From Treponema sp. (GTDB lineage: Bacteria; Spirochaetota; Spirochaetia; Treponematales; Treponemataceae): 12,750 bases of DNA. Numbering within the stretch: the first letter of the stretch is position 1; each line of letters opens with the position of its first letter. A model generated the notes under the pieces. That model was not told the origin of the DNA. It saw nothing but the letters and a program-made list of their open reading frames with translations, and did no database searches. This document shows, one piece after another, positions 6,613 through 12,750 of this stretch. The position numbers and the translations under genes were made by a program. The DNA lies in NCBI GenBank assembly GCA_016297405.1, contig JAEDGP010000055.1, forward strand, positions 1 to 12,750. The letters are read 5' to 3'.

Positions 6613-9300
6613 TTATCTGTAGCGTTGTAAATCTGGAGTGTAAGGTCTGAGAATTTTTCGTTCCCAGGCAGGCATTTTTGCGCTGCATGCATCAGGACTT
6701 GTGTAAACTTCTGCCTTCCATTCTTCATCGTTCAGGCGGTTGGTTTGAGACTGACTGAATTCGTAATAACTGTAGATTATACCAGTAGCAATGCGCTTTC
6801 CTCCCTGGCCGTCATTCAAAGGAACGTAAATTCTGTGAGGGCGGCCTGTTCCAACTTCAAGGCAAAGTCCCTTTTCACCATTTGTGTATACATCAGCGAT
6901 ACAAGCCATCTTATTTTGTTCCATATCATCGATGTAACCATTACGGTTATGAATCATGATGGTAATGTTAAAGGTGTCTGGAACGGTGCGAATCCATTCG
7001 TTCTGCTCTTTTGAAATAGGCTTGTCATCTGCTTCAAGTTTTACGATTTCAATACATTTGTCGTATAAATTCAAAAGCATTTCCAATGTATTTTCTGTTT
7101 CTGAATCCATCAAGTTGTAGTTCGAATAGATTTCCTGGAGTTTGAGAACAGAATTTTTGGAAATCTGCCAGAACGGCAGGTTTGGTTCAATATAATTGAT
7201 TGGCTTTGGAAGGGGTTTTGTTCTGAAAGTAGGTTCAAAATCACCGTCTCCAGCGCGTTCGGCACAACTTTGTTTTACATACAGAATTGTATCGTGGCGA
7301 AGTTCAGCCCAAGTTCCATGAGATGAAAGCATTGATTTAATATTCCAAAGCGGCGATTCAGTGAAGTAAAATCCTGTACCCTGTTCGAATGTGGCAAGCG
7401 CCTTAATCTGCGCAAGAACGGTGTTGTAATAGGTTTTGTTCCAGAAATTGTCTGGCTGTTTTTCAAAGTCACCTTGAATTTCATTAAGTTTGTCTTCAAG
7501 GCCTGGCATGGAAGGGTAATCATATTGCTGCAGCAGCCAGTCAGCTGTTCGTGAGCCAAAGGCTTTCATAATGTCAAGGCCGCGCACCATATCTCTGCTC
7601 ATAAGGCGAGGAGGTGAAACTTTCTGGTGAATGTATGAATCCCAGGTAAAGCGCTGGCCAAGAAATCTGAATCCCATTGCAGGTTTTGAAGCGTCTTCTG
7701 AATCTGTAGCGCCACCTTGAGTAAAGCTTGTTCCGCTGATAGCAGGTGGACGAAGACGCTCATTGCATGCTTTCATCAGATGGGCAATATTTGATTTTTT
7801 TGCGCTCCAGTCCTTGAAGTTTGAAGAACCAAGTTCTTTCCATAAAGGAAGCAGCTCTTCGAATCCAAGATCATCGAAATATCCGATCAGATCAGTAATT
7901 GGCGTGAAAACTTCTTCCCATGCGTTGTAGAGTTCTGGATTTTTCTGTACAAGATTGATCAGATAAAAAGCGGTACGTTCCAGCTGCTGTTTGCTGTTTT
8001 TGTTGATCTGTGGTTTTGCAATAAGAAAATGAATGCGGCCATACCACATTTCTGCTCTGAAGTAGGATTCAAGAGCTTTGTTTTTTGTGTAGTGCCCCCG
8101 TGGTTTGTATTGAGAAAAATCCTCTTTGATTGGGTCATCACCAAGGCATGTAATTGAGTCAATTGAATCAGCAGCCAGAATCTTTCTTACAACCTGGGCA
8201 ACTTCTGTGGGATATTCAGAGAGAACTTCGGACACATCTGGAGATTCTTCATCGGCTTCATATTCGCCAAGCTGAGGTTTTGTTTCTGTAATGCGAAGAA
8301 GAGCTTCTGGAATCTGAAAAAAGGTAAGTGCAATGTTTTTAAGGTCATCATGAACATCGTCGTCAATTTTAATTTTTTCAATGAAATTCTGTGTAAGACT
8401 TAAAAGTCTTGGTGCAAAATAGTTTTCTTCCGTGTACTGAATCATTCTGTCAAATGTAAGGTGCTGACAGTGAGATGCAAGGTCGGTTGTAATGAAAAGT
8501 GATCTATTGCGATCTCCCCAACGCAAAGAATTGTATTCGTGCAACATATCATCAATATAATAAGTCTTTTCTGGTTCTGCGTATTGAATTGCAAGCTTGT
8601 CTTTTTCCAATGACTGCACTATATCTGGCTGGATAGGTGTGTAACCTGTAATAGGGTAAAATTCCTGAAATTTCCCGTTTGTTCTGTAAAGTTCAGCGGA
8701 AATGCAGTTTGATTCATAGGAATTGTAGCGGCCATAAAGGTCAGAGCCAAAAACGTATCCGGTTTTTCCATTGTATTCAACTTCGAAGAACCAGTTCCAG
8801 TTATCCTGGAAATTGAACATTCCCTGGCAATAGGAATTGAGTTCCGGGTCTGAATTTGAAATATATGATCCTGTTCCTTTTAAAAGTGTTGCATAAGGAA
8901 TAGGTTCTCCAATCATGTTGTCTGGATCTTTTATGGTTGCCCATCCATATTCGGTAAAATTGAAATTTGACTGTGAATAAAGCATCGCAAAATCGCTTGC
9001 AACTACGAAAGTCTGCCTTTCCCAGTGCAGATTCTGAGTTGGAATAGATTTGAATTTCAGCGGATCGTTCAAATATTTTTTATGAGCTTCTGTATGAAAT
9101 CCCGAAGTCTTTAACGACTCTTCGTAAGTATATCCGGCAAGAATCAAGTCTGCATTGGAAGAAGTTGTTGTGCTTTCCTTTTTTTGTACAGGCTGAACTT
9201 CTGGGGATGCTTCCTTTGATTCTTTTTTCTTTGAGCAGCCAGAAAAGGTTATACCTAAAATAAGCGAAAGAGAAATAAAAGTTAAAATGCTTTTTTTCAT
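6613..9300 (-). CDS. DUF3160 lipoprotein with SH3b-like N-terminal region
   Basis: The 895-residue product has a clear lipoprotein signal (MKK, hydrophobic stretch, TFSGC; C22) and a charged Lys/Glu/Ser linker. Residues of about 95-190 resemble a bacterial SH3 domain (VVASDFAMLYS at the start, NGKTGYVFGSDLYG at the end), often a cell-wall or ligand-binding module. Residues of about 225-880 match DUF3160: FITTDLASHCQHLTFD (D273), then near the C-terminus IADVYTNGEKGLCLEVGTG, RIYVPL and IIYSYYEF (Y845-F848) with LNDEEW. DUF3160 has no established function. I chose ATG 9300 over the in-frame ATG 9312 because GGAG lies 6 nt upstream and the signal peptide then starts MKKS. The stop is 2 nt before the MEMO-family start, so the two are probably translationally coupled. 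The protein is predicted to be exported and membrane-anchored. Confidence 0.85.
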   Translation of the reverse strand: MKKSILTFISLSLILGITFSGCSKKKESKEASPEVQPVQKKESTTTSSNADLILAGYTYEESLKTSGFHTEAHKKYLNDPLKFKSIPTQNLHWERQTFVVASDFAMLYSQSNFNFTEYGWATIKDPDNMIGEPIPYATLLKGTGSYISNSDPELNSYCQGMFNFQDNWNWFFEVEYNGKTGYVFGSDLYGRYNSYESNCISAELYRTNGKFQEFYPITGYTPIQPDIVQSLEKDKLAIQYAEPEKTYYIDDMLHEYNSLRWGDRNRSLFITTDLASHCQHLTFDRMIQYTEENYFAPRLLSLTQNFIEKIKIDDDVHDDLKNIALTFFQIPEALLRITETKPQLGEYEADEESPDVSEVLSEYPTEVAQVVRKILAADSIDSITCLGDDPIKEDFSQYKPRGHYTKNKALESYFRAEMWYGRIHFLIAKPQINKNSKQQLERTAFYLINLVQKNPELYNAWEEVFTPITDLIGYFDDLGFEELLPLWKELGSSNFKDWSAKKSNIAHLMKACNERLRPPAISGTSFTQGGATDSEDASKPAMGFRFLGQRFTWDSYIHQKVSPPRLMSRDMVRGLDIMKAFGSRTADWLLQQYDYPSMPGLEDKLNEIQGDFEKQPDNFWNKTYYNTVLAQIKALATFEQGTGFYFTESPLWNIKSMLSSHGTWAELRHDTILYVKQSCAERAGDGDFEPTFRTKPLPKPINYIEPNLPFWQISKNSVLKLQEIYSNYNLMDSETENTLEMLLNLYDKCIEIVKLEADDKPISKEQNEWIRTVPDTFNITIMIHNRNGYIDDMEQNKMACIADVYTNGEKGLCLEVGTGRPHRIYVPLNDGQGGKRIATGIIYSYYEFSQSQTNRLNDEEWKAEVYTSPDACSAKMPAWERKILRPYTPDLQRYR

Positions 9301-9306
9301 CAGAAT

Positions 9307-9310
9307 CTCC
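9307..9310 (-). promoter_or_regulatory. Shine-Dalgarno that decides the DUF3160 gene start
   Basis: The minus strand reads GGAG, then ATTCTG, then ATG at 9300. The competing upstream ATG at 9312 overlaps this site and has no Shine-Dalgarno of its own, so translation should begin at 9300. Confidence 0.7.
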
Positions 9311-9351
9311 ATATTGAAAATGTGAATAAATTATGTATTAGTTTTAATAAT

Positions 9352-9385
9352 ATATAGTTGAATATAGTTGATATTATATGGTTGA
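9352..9385 (+). repeat. Three decamer iterons in the divergent promoter region
   Basis: The 118-bp gap between the divergent lipoprotein genes carries ATATAGTTGA at 9352-9361, the same decamer at 9362-9371, and ATATGGTTGA (one mismatch) at 9376-9385. The first two repeat at 10 bp, about one helical turn. The array overlaps the predicted -35 of the plus-strand gene and lies upstream of the minus-strand gene. It could be an operator for coordinated control of both sides. It is AT-rich, so intrinsic curvature is an alternative role. Confidence 0.5.
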
Positions 9386-9397
9386 TAAATCTATTAT
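9368..9397 (+). promoter_or_regulatory. Sigma70-type promoter for the UPF0489-AMMECR1 gene
   Basis: TTGATA (9368-9373) matches 5 of 6 bases of the -35 consensus, and TATTAT (9392-9397) matches 5 of 6 of the -10, with an 18-bp spacer. The predicted start is near 9404, giving a leader of about 15 nt. The -35 overlaps the second decamer iteron. On the opposite strand several AT-rich -10-like hexamers exist upstream of the DUF3160 gene, but I could not pick one with a good -35. Confidence 0.6.
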
Positions 9398-9418
9398 TCT
9401 AGATACGGGTGGTGGACT

Positions 9419-11038
9419 ATGTTATTAAAACAAAAGTTTATGGGAAGAAAACCATTATATGTTTTACCTTTGTTTATTCTGCTTGCCACAGGGTGTTCAA
9501 AACAAAATGAAAAACATCCAGAAATTCTTTTAAGTGACCGTCATTCTGCAAGTTACGAATGGGTCTATGAAGTTGCAAAAAAATATGTACAGAACAAGCT
9601 TTCACAAAAAACAAATGTTCATAAACAGACTCAATTTTATCGAAACCATGGAGATGTGCTGCCAACGCTGGTTTTGCTTGACTATCATCATGATGTTATG
9701 CCTGATCAGAATTACGCTACTTTTGATGAAGAAGGTTTTGTGGATTTTGACAAAAAGTCTGTAAATAGTGCTGATTGGGCCGGAATGCTTTTGGAACAAC
9801 GTTTGATTGGCAAGATTATCTGGGCTTCGGGCAGAGATTTGCTTTTGCCTAACAGGAATTCCCGGGCGAACTGGTTTGACAGGTCTGTAACGAAAGCTGC
9901 TCCTGGAGTGAAAGAATACGAAAAGGATCATGTCCAACTAATGGACTTTCATGATTTGATTAAGGCCGAATTTGAAGAGCCGCTTATCATCACTTTGGAT
10001 TTTGATATTTTTACCAGAAATCCGGGGCCAGATCCCGATTCTTTTTGCCGGGAACTTGCTGACTGGATTCAAAATCAGTCTCCTTTGACGTTTACCATGT
10101 GCCTTTCTTCCGTTTATCAGGATAGCCCGGCAGACCTTTGGCGCTGGCTTAAGATTTTTTTGGCAGAATATAAAAAGCCGGCGGAATGGAAACTTTGCAG
10201 CGGTCTTTATGGCGAAAAAATCGAAACGAATGACGATTTTGTTGGCTGGATGAGATGGAATGATGAGCAGAACTTCTTTAAAAATGGGAAAGAATGTTTT
10301 TGGCCAGGACCATATCTTTGGTTCAATGCGCCGGCTTACATCGCCAAAGCATTGGTTGAAAAGCAGATTTCTGCTGATGAGCGAAATGGGCCAGCCCATT
10401 ATGCGGCTACTCAGGATGTGCTGAAATCCTGGGAGGCTTTGGCTGAACGAACTGAACTTGAAAGTAAAATACGGGCTGGCCTGGGAGTGGATGAAAACCA
10501 GAATGTTGGGAAAAAATTAGGCGAAATGGCATTTTCCCACATGTTTGACAATGTGCGCACTATCCCCTTGCAAAGCTGCGAAAGCATGTCGCCCCAAAGC
10601 ACAGGAATTGCAGTTCGCTTCAGGACAAAGAATACCGACAGGGGATGCCTCTCCCTTTATGGTGGGGTGGATCTTTTGAACCTGGAGCAAAACATTGCTT
10701 TTTGCGCCAGTGAAGCGGCAAAAGATCCTCGCTATTCTGCGATTGCGGCTGAAGAGCTATCAGATCTTTTTGCAAATGTGAGTGTTTTTGGAAGATGGAA
10801 AAAGATGAACGAGGCCTTTGATTTTTGTCCCGGGCAAGACAGTCTGCTTCTGGAGTTTGCTGAGAATCGGACATTGTTGCAAGGCGCAGTTGCAATGGAA
10901 AGAAATTATTCCAGGGAAGATTTTTTAACTCGACTTTCGCTTAAAGCAGGACTTGGACCTTATGGTTGGAAAAAAAAGGACTGCGTTTTATATAAAGCGC
11001 AGTCTTTGAGTTATTTTTATGGTTATTGCAAAAATTAA
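9419..11038 (+). CDS. Lipoprotein fusing a UPF0489/ureohydrolase-like domain to an AMMECR1 domain
   Basis: The 539-residue product starts with a lipoprotein signal (LYVLPLFILLATGC; C26). Residues of about 35-225 fit UPF0489: LSDRHSASYEW (D40, H42), LLDYHHD (D88, H90, D92) and IITLDFDIF (D194, D196). These DxHxD and DxD motifs resemble the two metal-binding motifs of arginase-type ureohydrolases. Residues of about 365-535 fit AMMECR1 (AmmeMemoRadiSam protein A): TGIAVRF, RGC (C410) in the conserved motif, AAKDPRYSAIAAEELSDL, VSVFGRW, LLQGAVAMERNYSREDFL and KAGLGPYGW. The region of about 230-360 is Trp/Phe-rich and unassigned. A GGTGGTGG sequence 3 nt before ATG 9419 is a weak ribosome site; ATG 9440 is a possible alternative. 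The gene is divergent from the DUF3160/MEMO pair, which supports a shared function. Its stop overlaps the stop of the convergent aminopeptidase gene. No function is known for the fusion. Confidence 0.8.
   Translation: MLLKQKFMGRKPLYVLPLFILLATGCSKQNEKHPEILLSDRHSASYEWVYEVAKKYVQNKLSQKTNVHKQTQFYRNHGDVLPTLVLLDYHHDVMPDQNYATFDEEGFVDFDKKSVNSADWAGMLLEQRLIGKIIWASGRDLLLPNRNSRANWFDRSVTKAAPGVKEYEKDHVQLMDFHDLIKAEFEEPLIITLDFDIFTRNPGPDPDSFCRELADWIQNQSPLTFTMCLSSVYQDSPADLWRWLKIFLAEYKKPAEWKLCSGLYGEKIETNDDFVGWMRWNDEQNFFKNGKECFWPGPYLWFNAPAYIAKALVEKQISADERNGPAHYAATQDVLKSWEALAERTELESKIRAGLGVDENQNVGKKLGEMAFSHMFDNVRTIPLQSCESMSPQSTGIAVRFRTKNTDRGCLSLYGGVDLLNLEQNIAFCASEAAKDPRYSAIAAEELSDLFANVSVFGRWKKMNEAFDFCPGQDSLLLEFAENRTLLQGAVAMERNYSREDFLTRLSLKAGLGPYGWKKKDCVLYKAQSLSYFYGYCKN
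10970..11004 (-). terminator. Intrinsic terminator of the luxS-aminopeptidase unit, inside the opposite gene
   Basis: Read on the minus strand, a 7-bp stem (GACTGCG / CGCAGTC) encloses TTTATATAAA, which can extend the stem, and is followed by C and eight T residues. It begins about 30 nt past the aminopeptidase stop. The whole structure lies in the last 70 bp of the plus-strand AMMECR1-fusion gene, where it encodes part of KKKDCVLYKAQSL. On the plus strand no clean T-run follows the stem, so it should act mainly on minus-strand transcripts. Confidence 0.8.
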
Positions 11039-12183
11039 TCGATTTGCAAAGCTCCGTTTTCCAGAATGATTTTTTCCGAACCATCTTCGTAGATGATTGT
11101 GATTGTTGGATTTCGAACAACCCCATCAAGATGAATCAGGCTTGGCGCATCATTGTCATAGTTTTCGCCAATGGCAAAATGGCAGGTGTTGAACGCTTTT
11201 TCATCTTCCAGCATGTTTCCTGTAATCATTGCAGCTGGATTCAGACCAATTCCCAATTCACCAATATTGCGCGCATTCCTTCTATATATTATGCCCATTC
11301 CTTCAGGAAGTTTGCCGTCTTTTTCGTAAGCAATAGAACGTTGTTCAGCTTCGGAGATTGTTTTTAAAAGACGCTTTGCTTCAGCCTTTCCTTCTATTTC
11401 GGTGACAAAACCGTTGACAACTGTGCATTCTATTGGTGTTTCGATAATGGAGTCACCGTCGCTAAATGTCATTGATCCGTCATAAACAATTTTTCCGTTG
11501 CAGCCGGTGGACATGGCGTTCAATTCATCTTCATTTGTCATTCCGCTTGCATTGCCGCTGCCCACAACAGGGCTGATGAAAACTTCTCCTGCAGGTATAT
11601 TTCCACCACATCCAGGTTTGGAAAAATTTCCATCGTCAGAAAGCAATGATCTTCCCTGAACAGGGATGGTAATATCTGTTCCTGCAGGAGCTGTAACATG
11701 CACGGTTTTGGCATTTTTGAAAAGCTTTATCAAAGACTGGCAGCGGGCGCCAAGCTGTTTGTAATCAATGTTCACGGTGCGGTCAAACATGTCTTGAGTA
11801 ATGCCAGGAGTCCAGACGGCGCGCATAGATTTTTTGCCATCCAGAAGATAATCAAAAATATGGCTGTATGTCTGGCCATCTTCTGATTTAAATGGATTTG
11901 CAGCACTCTGAGGATCTTTTCCAAGCTTTATTGCAGAAATTGAAAAACAAATATCTGGATTTGTGGCAATGGCAGCTAAAACTTCTGGTTCGGCATTATC
12001 AAATGAAGATTTTGCGTTCTGGTACATCAAAACGGTTTTTGCACCGGCTTCATTTGAGGCGGTGTACAAATCTTGCGCAATATTGCTTGTTCCAGGATTT
12101 GCGATGATCAAAACTCGTTCGTCTTTTTTTATGTTACATACGTTCTGAACAACGTTTTCGGCAGATGTTAATTCTTTTTTCAT
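11035..12183 (-). CDS. M29-family aminopeptidase (leucyl aminopeptidase-type metalloprotease)
   Basis: The 382-residue protein has no signal peptide and is predicted to be a cytoplasmic metal-dependent aminopeptidase that trims peptides. The M29 pattern is visible: an N-terminal Rossmann-like ERVLIIANPG segment; CGGNIPAGEVFISP (E200) mid-protein; then ARNIGELGIGLNP (E309), LEDEKAF (E328), TCHFAIGEN (H335) and LIHLDGVV (H351, D353). E200, E309, H335, H351 and D353 are candidate metal ligands; the exact set is inferred from family pattern. The length is near the roughly 400-residue norm. AGGA lies 7 nt before ATG 12183. The gene lies 47 bp after luxS with no terminator between, so they are likely co-transcribed. 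The stop at 11035-11037 overlaps the stop of the convergent gene (TTAA, 11035-11038). NicX-like dioxygenases share this fold, so oxygenase activity is a remote alternative. Confidence 0.85.
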   Translation of the reverse strand: MKKELTSAENVVQNVCNIKKDERVLIIANPGTSNIAQDLYTASNEAGAKTVLMYQNAKSSFDNAEPEVLAAIATNPDICFSISAIKLGKDPQSAANPFKSEDGQTYSHIFDYLLDGKKSMRAVWTPGITQDMFDRTVNIDYKQLGARCQSLIKLFKNAKTVHVTAPAGTDITIPVQGRSLLSDDGNFSKPGCGGNIPAGEVFISPVVGSGNASGMTNEDELNAMSTGCNGKIVYDGSMTFSDGDSIIETPIECTVVNGFVTEIEGKAEAKRLLKTISEAEQRSIAYEKDGKLPEGMGIIYRRNARNIGELGIGLNPAAMITGNMLEDEKAFNTCHFAIGENYDNDAPSLIHLDGVVRNPTITIIYEDGSEKIILENGALQID

Positions 12184-12190
12184 TAATATT

Positions 12191-12194
12191 TCCT
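12191..12194 (-). promoter_or_regulatory. Shine-Dalgarno for the M29 aminopeptidase
   Basis: AGGA lies 7 nt upstream of ATG 12183 on the minus strand, within the 47-bp gap after luxS. The gap shows no hairpin with a T-run and no convincing promoter, which supports read-through from luxS. Confidence 0.6.
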
Positions 12195-12230
12195 ATTGCA
12201 TGGATAATCTTGTGATTCTGGATGATTTAG

Positions 12231-12710
12231 CTAGACTGGATAATTTAATCGCTGGTCGCAGATATTGTCCAAAACTTCAGATTTGAATTTTTTTGCGTAG
12301 TATTTTGCCATGGAAAGATTCAGATCAAGATAATTTCCGCAATCTTTCGCAGATGCGCCAGGAATTTCGCCTTCGTATTGGATTATGAAATCTACCATTT
12401 TTGAAATGATAGGCACGATATCCTTTGATTCCAGATTCCCTTTGAAAATTACATAAAAACCTGTTCTGCATCCCATAGGTCCAAAATAGATAGTCTTTTG
12501 AGCCCATTCCGGGTCGTTGCGTAAAAAGGTTGCGCCAAGATGCTCAATTGCGTGTAAGCCAGCGGTTCCCATTACAGGTTCTACATTTGGACGGGTCCAG
12601 CGCAGGTCAAAAGTGGTGGCGGTTTCTGAACCGATGGAATCCTTTCTAGAAACGTAAATTCCAGTGAGCAAATCAAGGTGATTTACTGTAAAGCTTGCGA
12701 TTTTTTCCAT
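12231..12710 (-). CDS. luxS: S-ribosylhomocysteine lyase
   Basis: LuxS cleaves S-ribosylhomocysteine to homocysteine and DPD, the precursor of AI-2, in the cytoplasm as part of methyl-cycle detoxification. The 159-residue product starts MEKIASFTVNH, the usual LuxS N-terminus. It carries HAIEH (H53, E56, H57), FGPMGCRTGFY (C81) and AKDCGNYLDLNL (C124). H53, H57 and C124 are the expected metal ligands, E56 the general base, and C81 the catalytic cysteine, so the enzyme looks active. Length is normal for the family. ATG 12710 has no strong Shine-Dalgarno. The frame stays open upstream through a TTG at 12734 to the window edge (NLAQILKLEYCND precedes M1), so an N-terminal extension or fusion cannot be excluded. 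The aminopeptidase gene follows after 47 bp. Confidence 0.93.
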   Translation of the reverse strand: MEKIASFTVNHLDLLTGIYVSRKDSIGSETATTFDLRWTRPNVEPVMGTAGLHAIEHLGATFLRNDPEWAQKTIYFGPMGCRTGFYVIFKGNLESKDIVPIISKMVDFIIQYEGEIPGASAKDCGNYLDLNLSMAKYYAKKFKSEVLDNICDQRLNYPV

Positions 12711-12750
12711 ATCATTACAATATTCAAGTTTCAAGATTTGGGCAAGATTT

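Noticed and set aside
6611..6688. Upstream start (ATG 6688) for the MEMO-family gene
   Set aside because: It would bury the lipoprotein signal behind 26 residues and overlap the DUF3160 gene by 76 bp. The ATG at 6610, 2 nt after the DUF3160 stop, is far more natural.
9301..9312. ATG 9312 as start of the DUF3160 lipoprotein
   Set aside because: It overlaps the GGAG that serves ATG 9300 and has no ribosome site of its own.
9857..9866. AATTCCCGGG shared with 5877-5886 in the MEMO gene, considered as a dispersed repeat
   Set aside because: The shared string is only about 10 bp and flanking bases diverge. It is in coding frames giving Ser-Arg pairs in both genes, so chance is adequate.
10979..11004. 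The GACTGCG hairpin considered as a plus-strand terminator
   Set aside because: It lies before the plus-strand stop codon, and the downstream plus-strand sequence (TTTGAGTTATTTTT) is a broken T-tract. Termination there would truncate the protein's mRNA.

Overview
This window looks like a chromosomal segment of a host-associated or gut spirochaete, most likely a Treponema relative. I base this on the moderately AT-rich coding sequence, three lipoproteins with loose spirochaete-type lipoboxes, and the starch/glycogen and LuxS gene content. The genus is an inference; no rRNA or other marker is present.

Layout. Positions 1-5632 (minus strand) hold a two-gene alpha-glucan cluster: malQ (GH77 4-alpha-glucanotransferase, 3557-5632), then a very large GH13 alpha-amylase-family protein (start at 3525, running off the left edge). 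The two are 31 bp apart and probably co-transcribed. malQ appears to have its own extended -10 promoter, placed so that its mRNA would be leaderless. Positions 5690-9300 (minus strand) hold two lipoprotein genes 2 bp apart: a DUF3160 lipoprotein with an SH3b-like N-terminal part, then a MEMO-family lipoprotein (AmmeMemoRadiSam protein B). Divergent from them across a 118-bp promoter region is 9419-11038 (plus strand). It encodes a lipoprotein that joins a UPF0489/ureohydrolase-like domain to a C-terminal AMMECR1 domain (AmmeMemoRadiSam protein A). The right side (11035-12710, minus strand) holds luxS followed by an M29-type aminopeptidase. That pair ends in an intrinsic terminator buried inside the coding sequence of the convergent AMMECR1-fusion gene.

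How the parts may work together. MalQ and the GH13 protein would remodel maltodextrin, starch or glycogen. LuxS belongs to the activated methyl cycle and can produce the AI-2 precursor; its aminopeptidase neighbour is probably a transcriptional partner only. The most unusual block is 5690-11038. AMMECR1 and MEMO domains are normally discussed as cytoplasmic proteins encoded with a radical SAM enzyme. Here both carry lipoprotein signal peptides, no radical SAM gene is in the window, and they sit with a DUF3160 lipoprotein and an arginase-like metal-site domain. This suggests an extracytoplasmic, membrane-anchored version of the AMMECR1/MEMO pair of unknown substrate. No tRNA, rRNA, CRISPR array, insertion sequence or phage gene was seen. 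Apart from the short intergenic regions described below, the window is fully coding.
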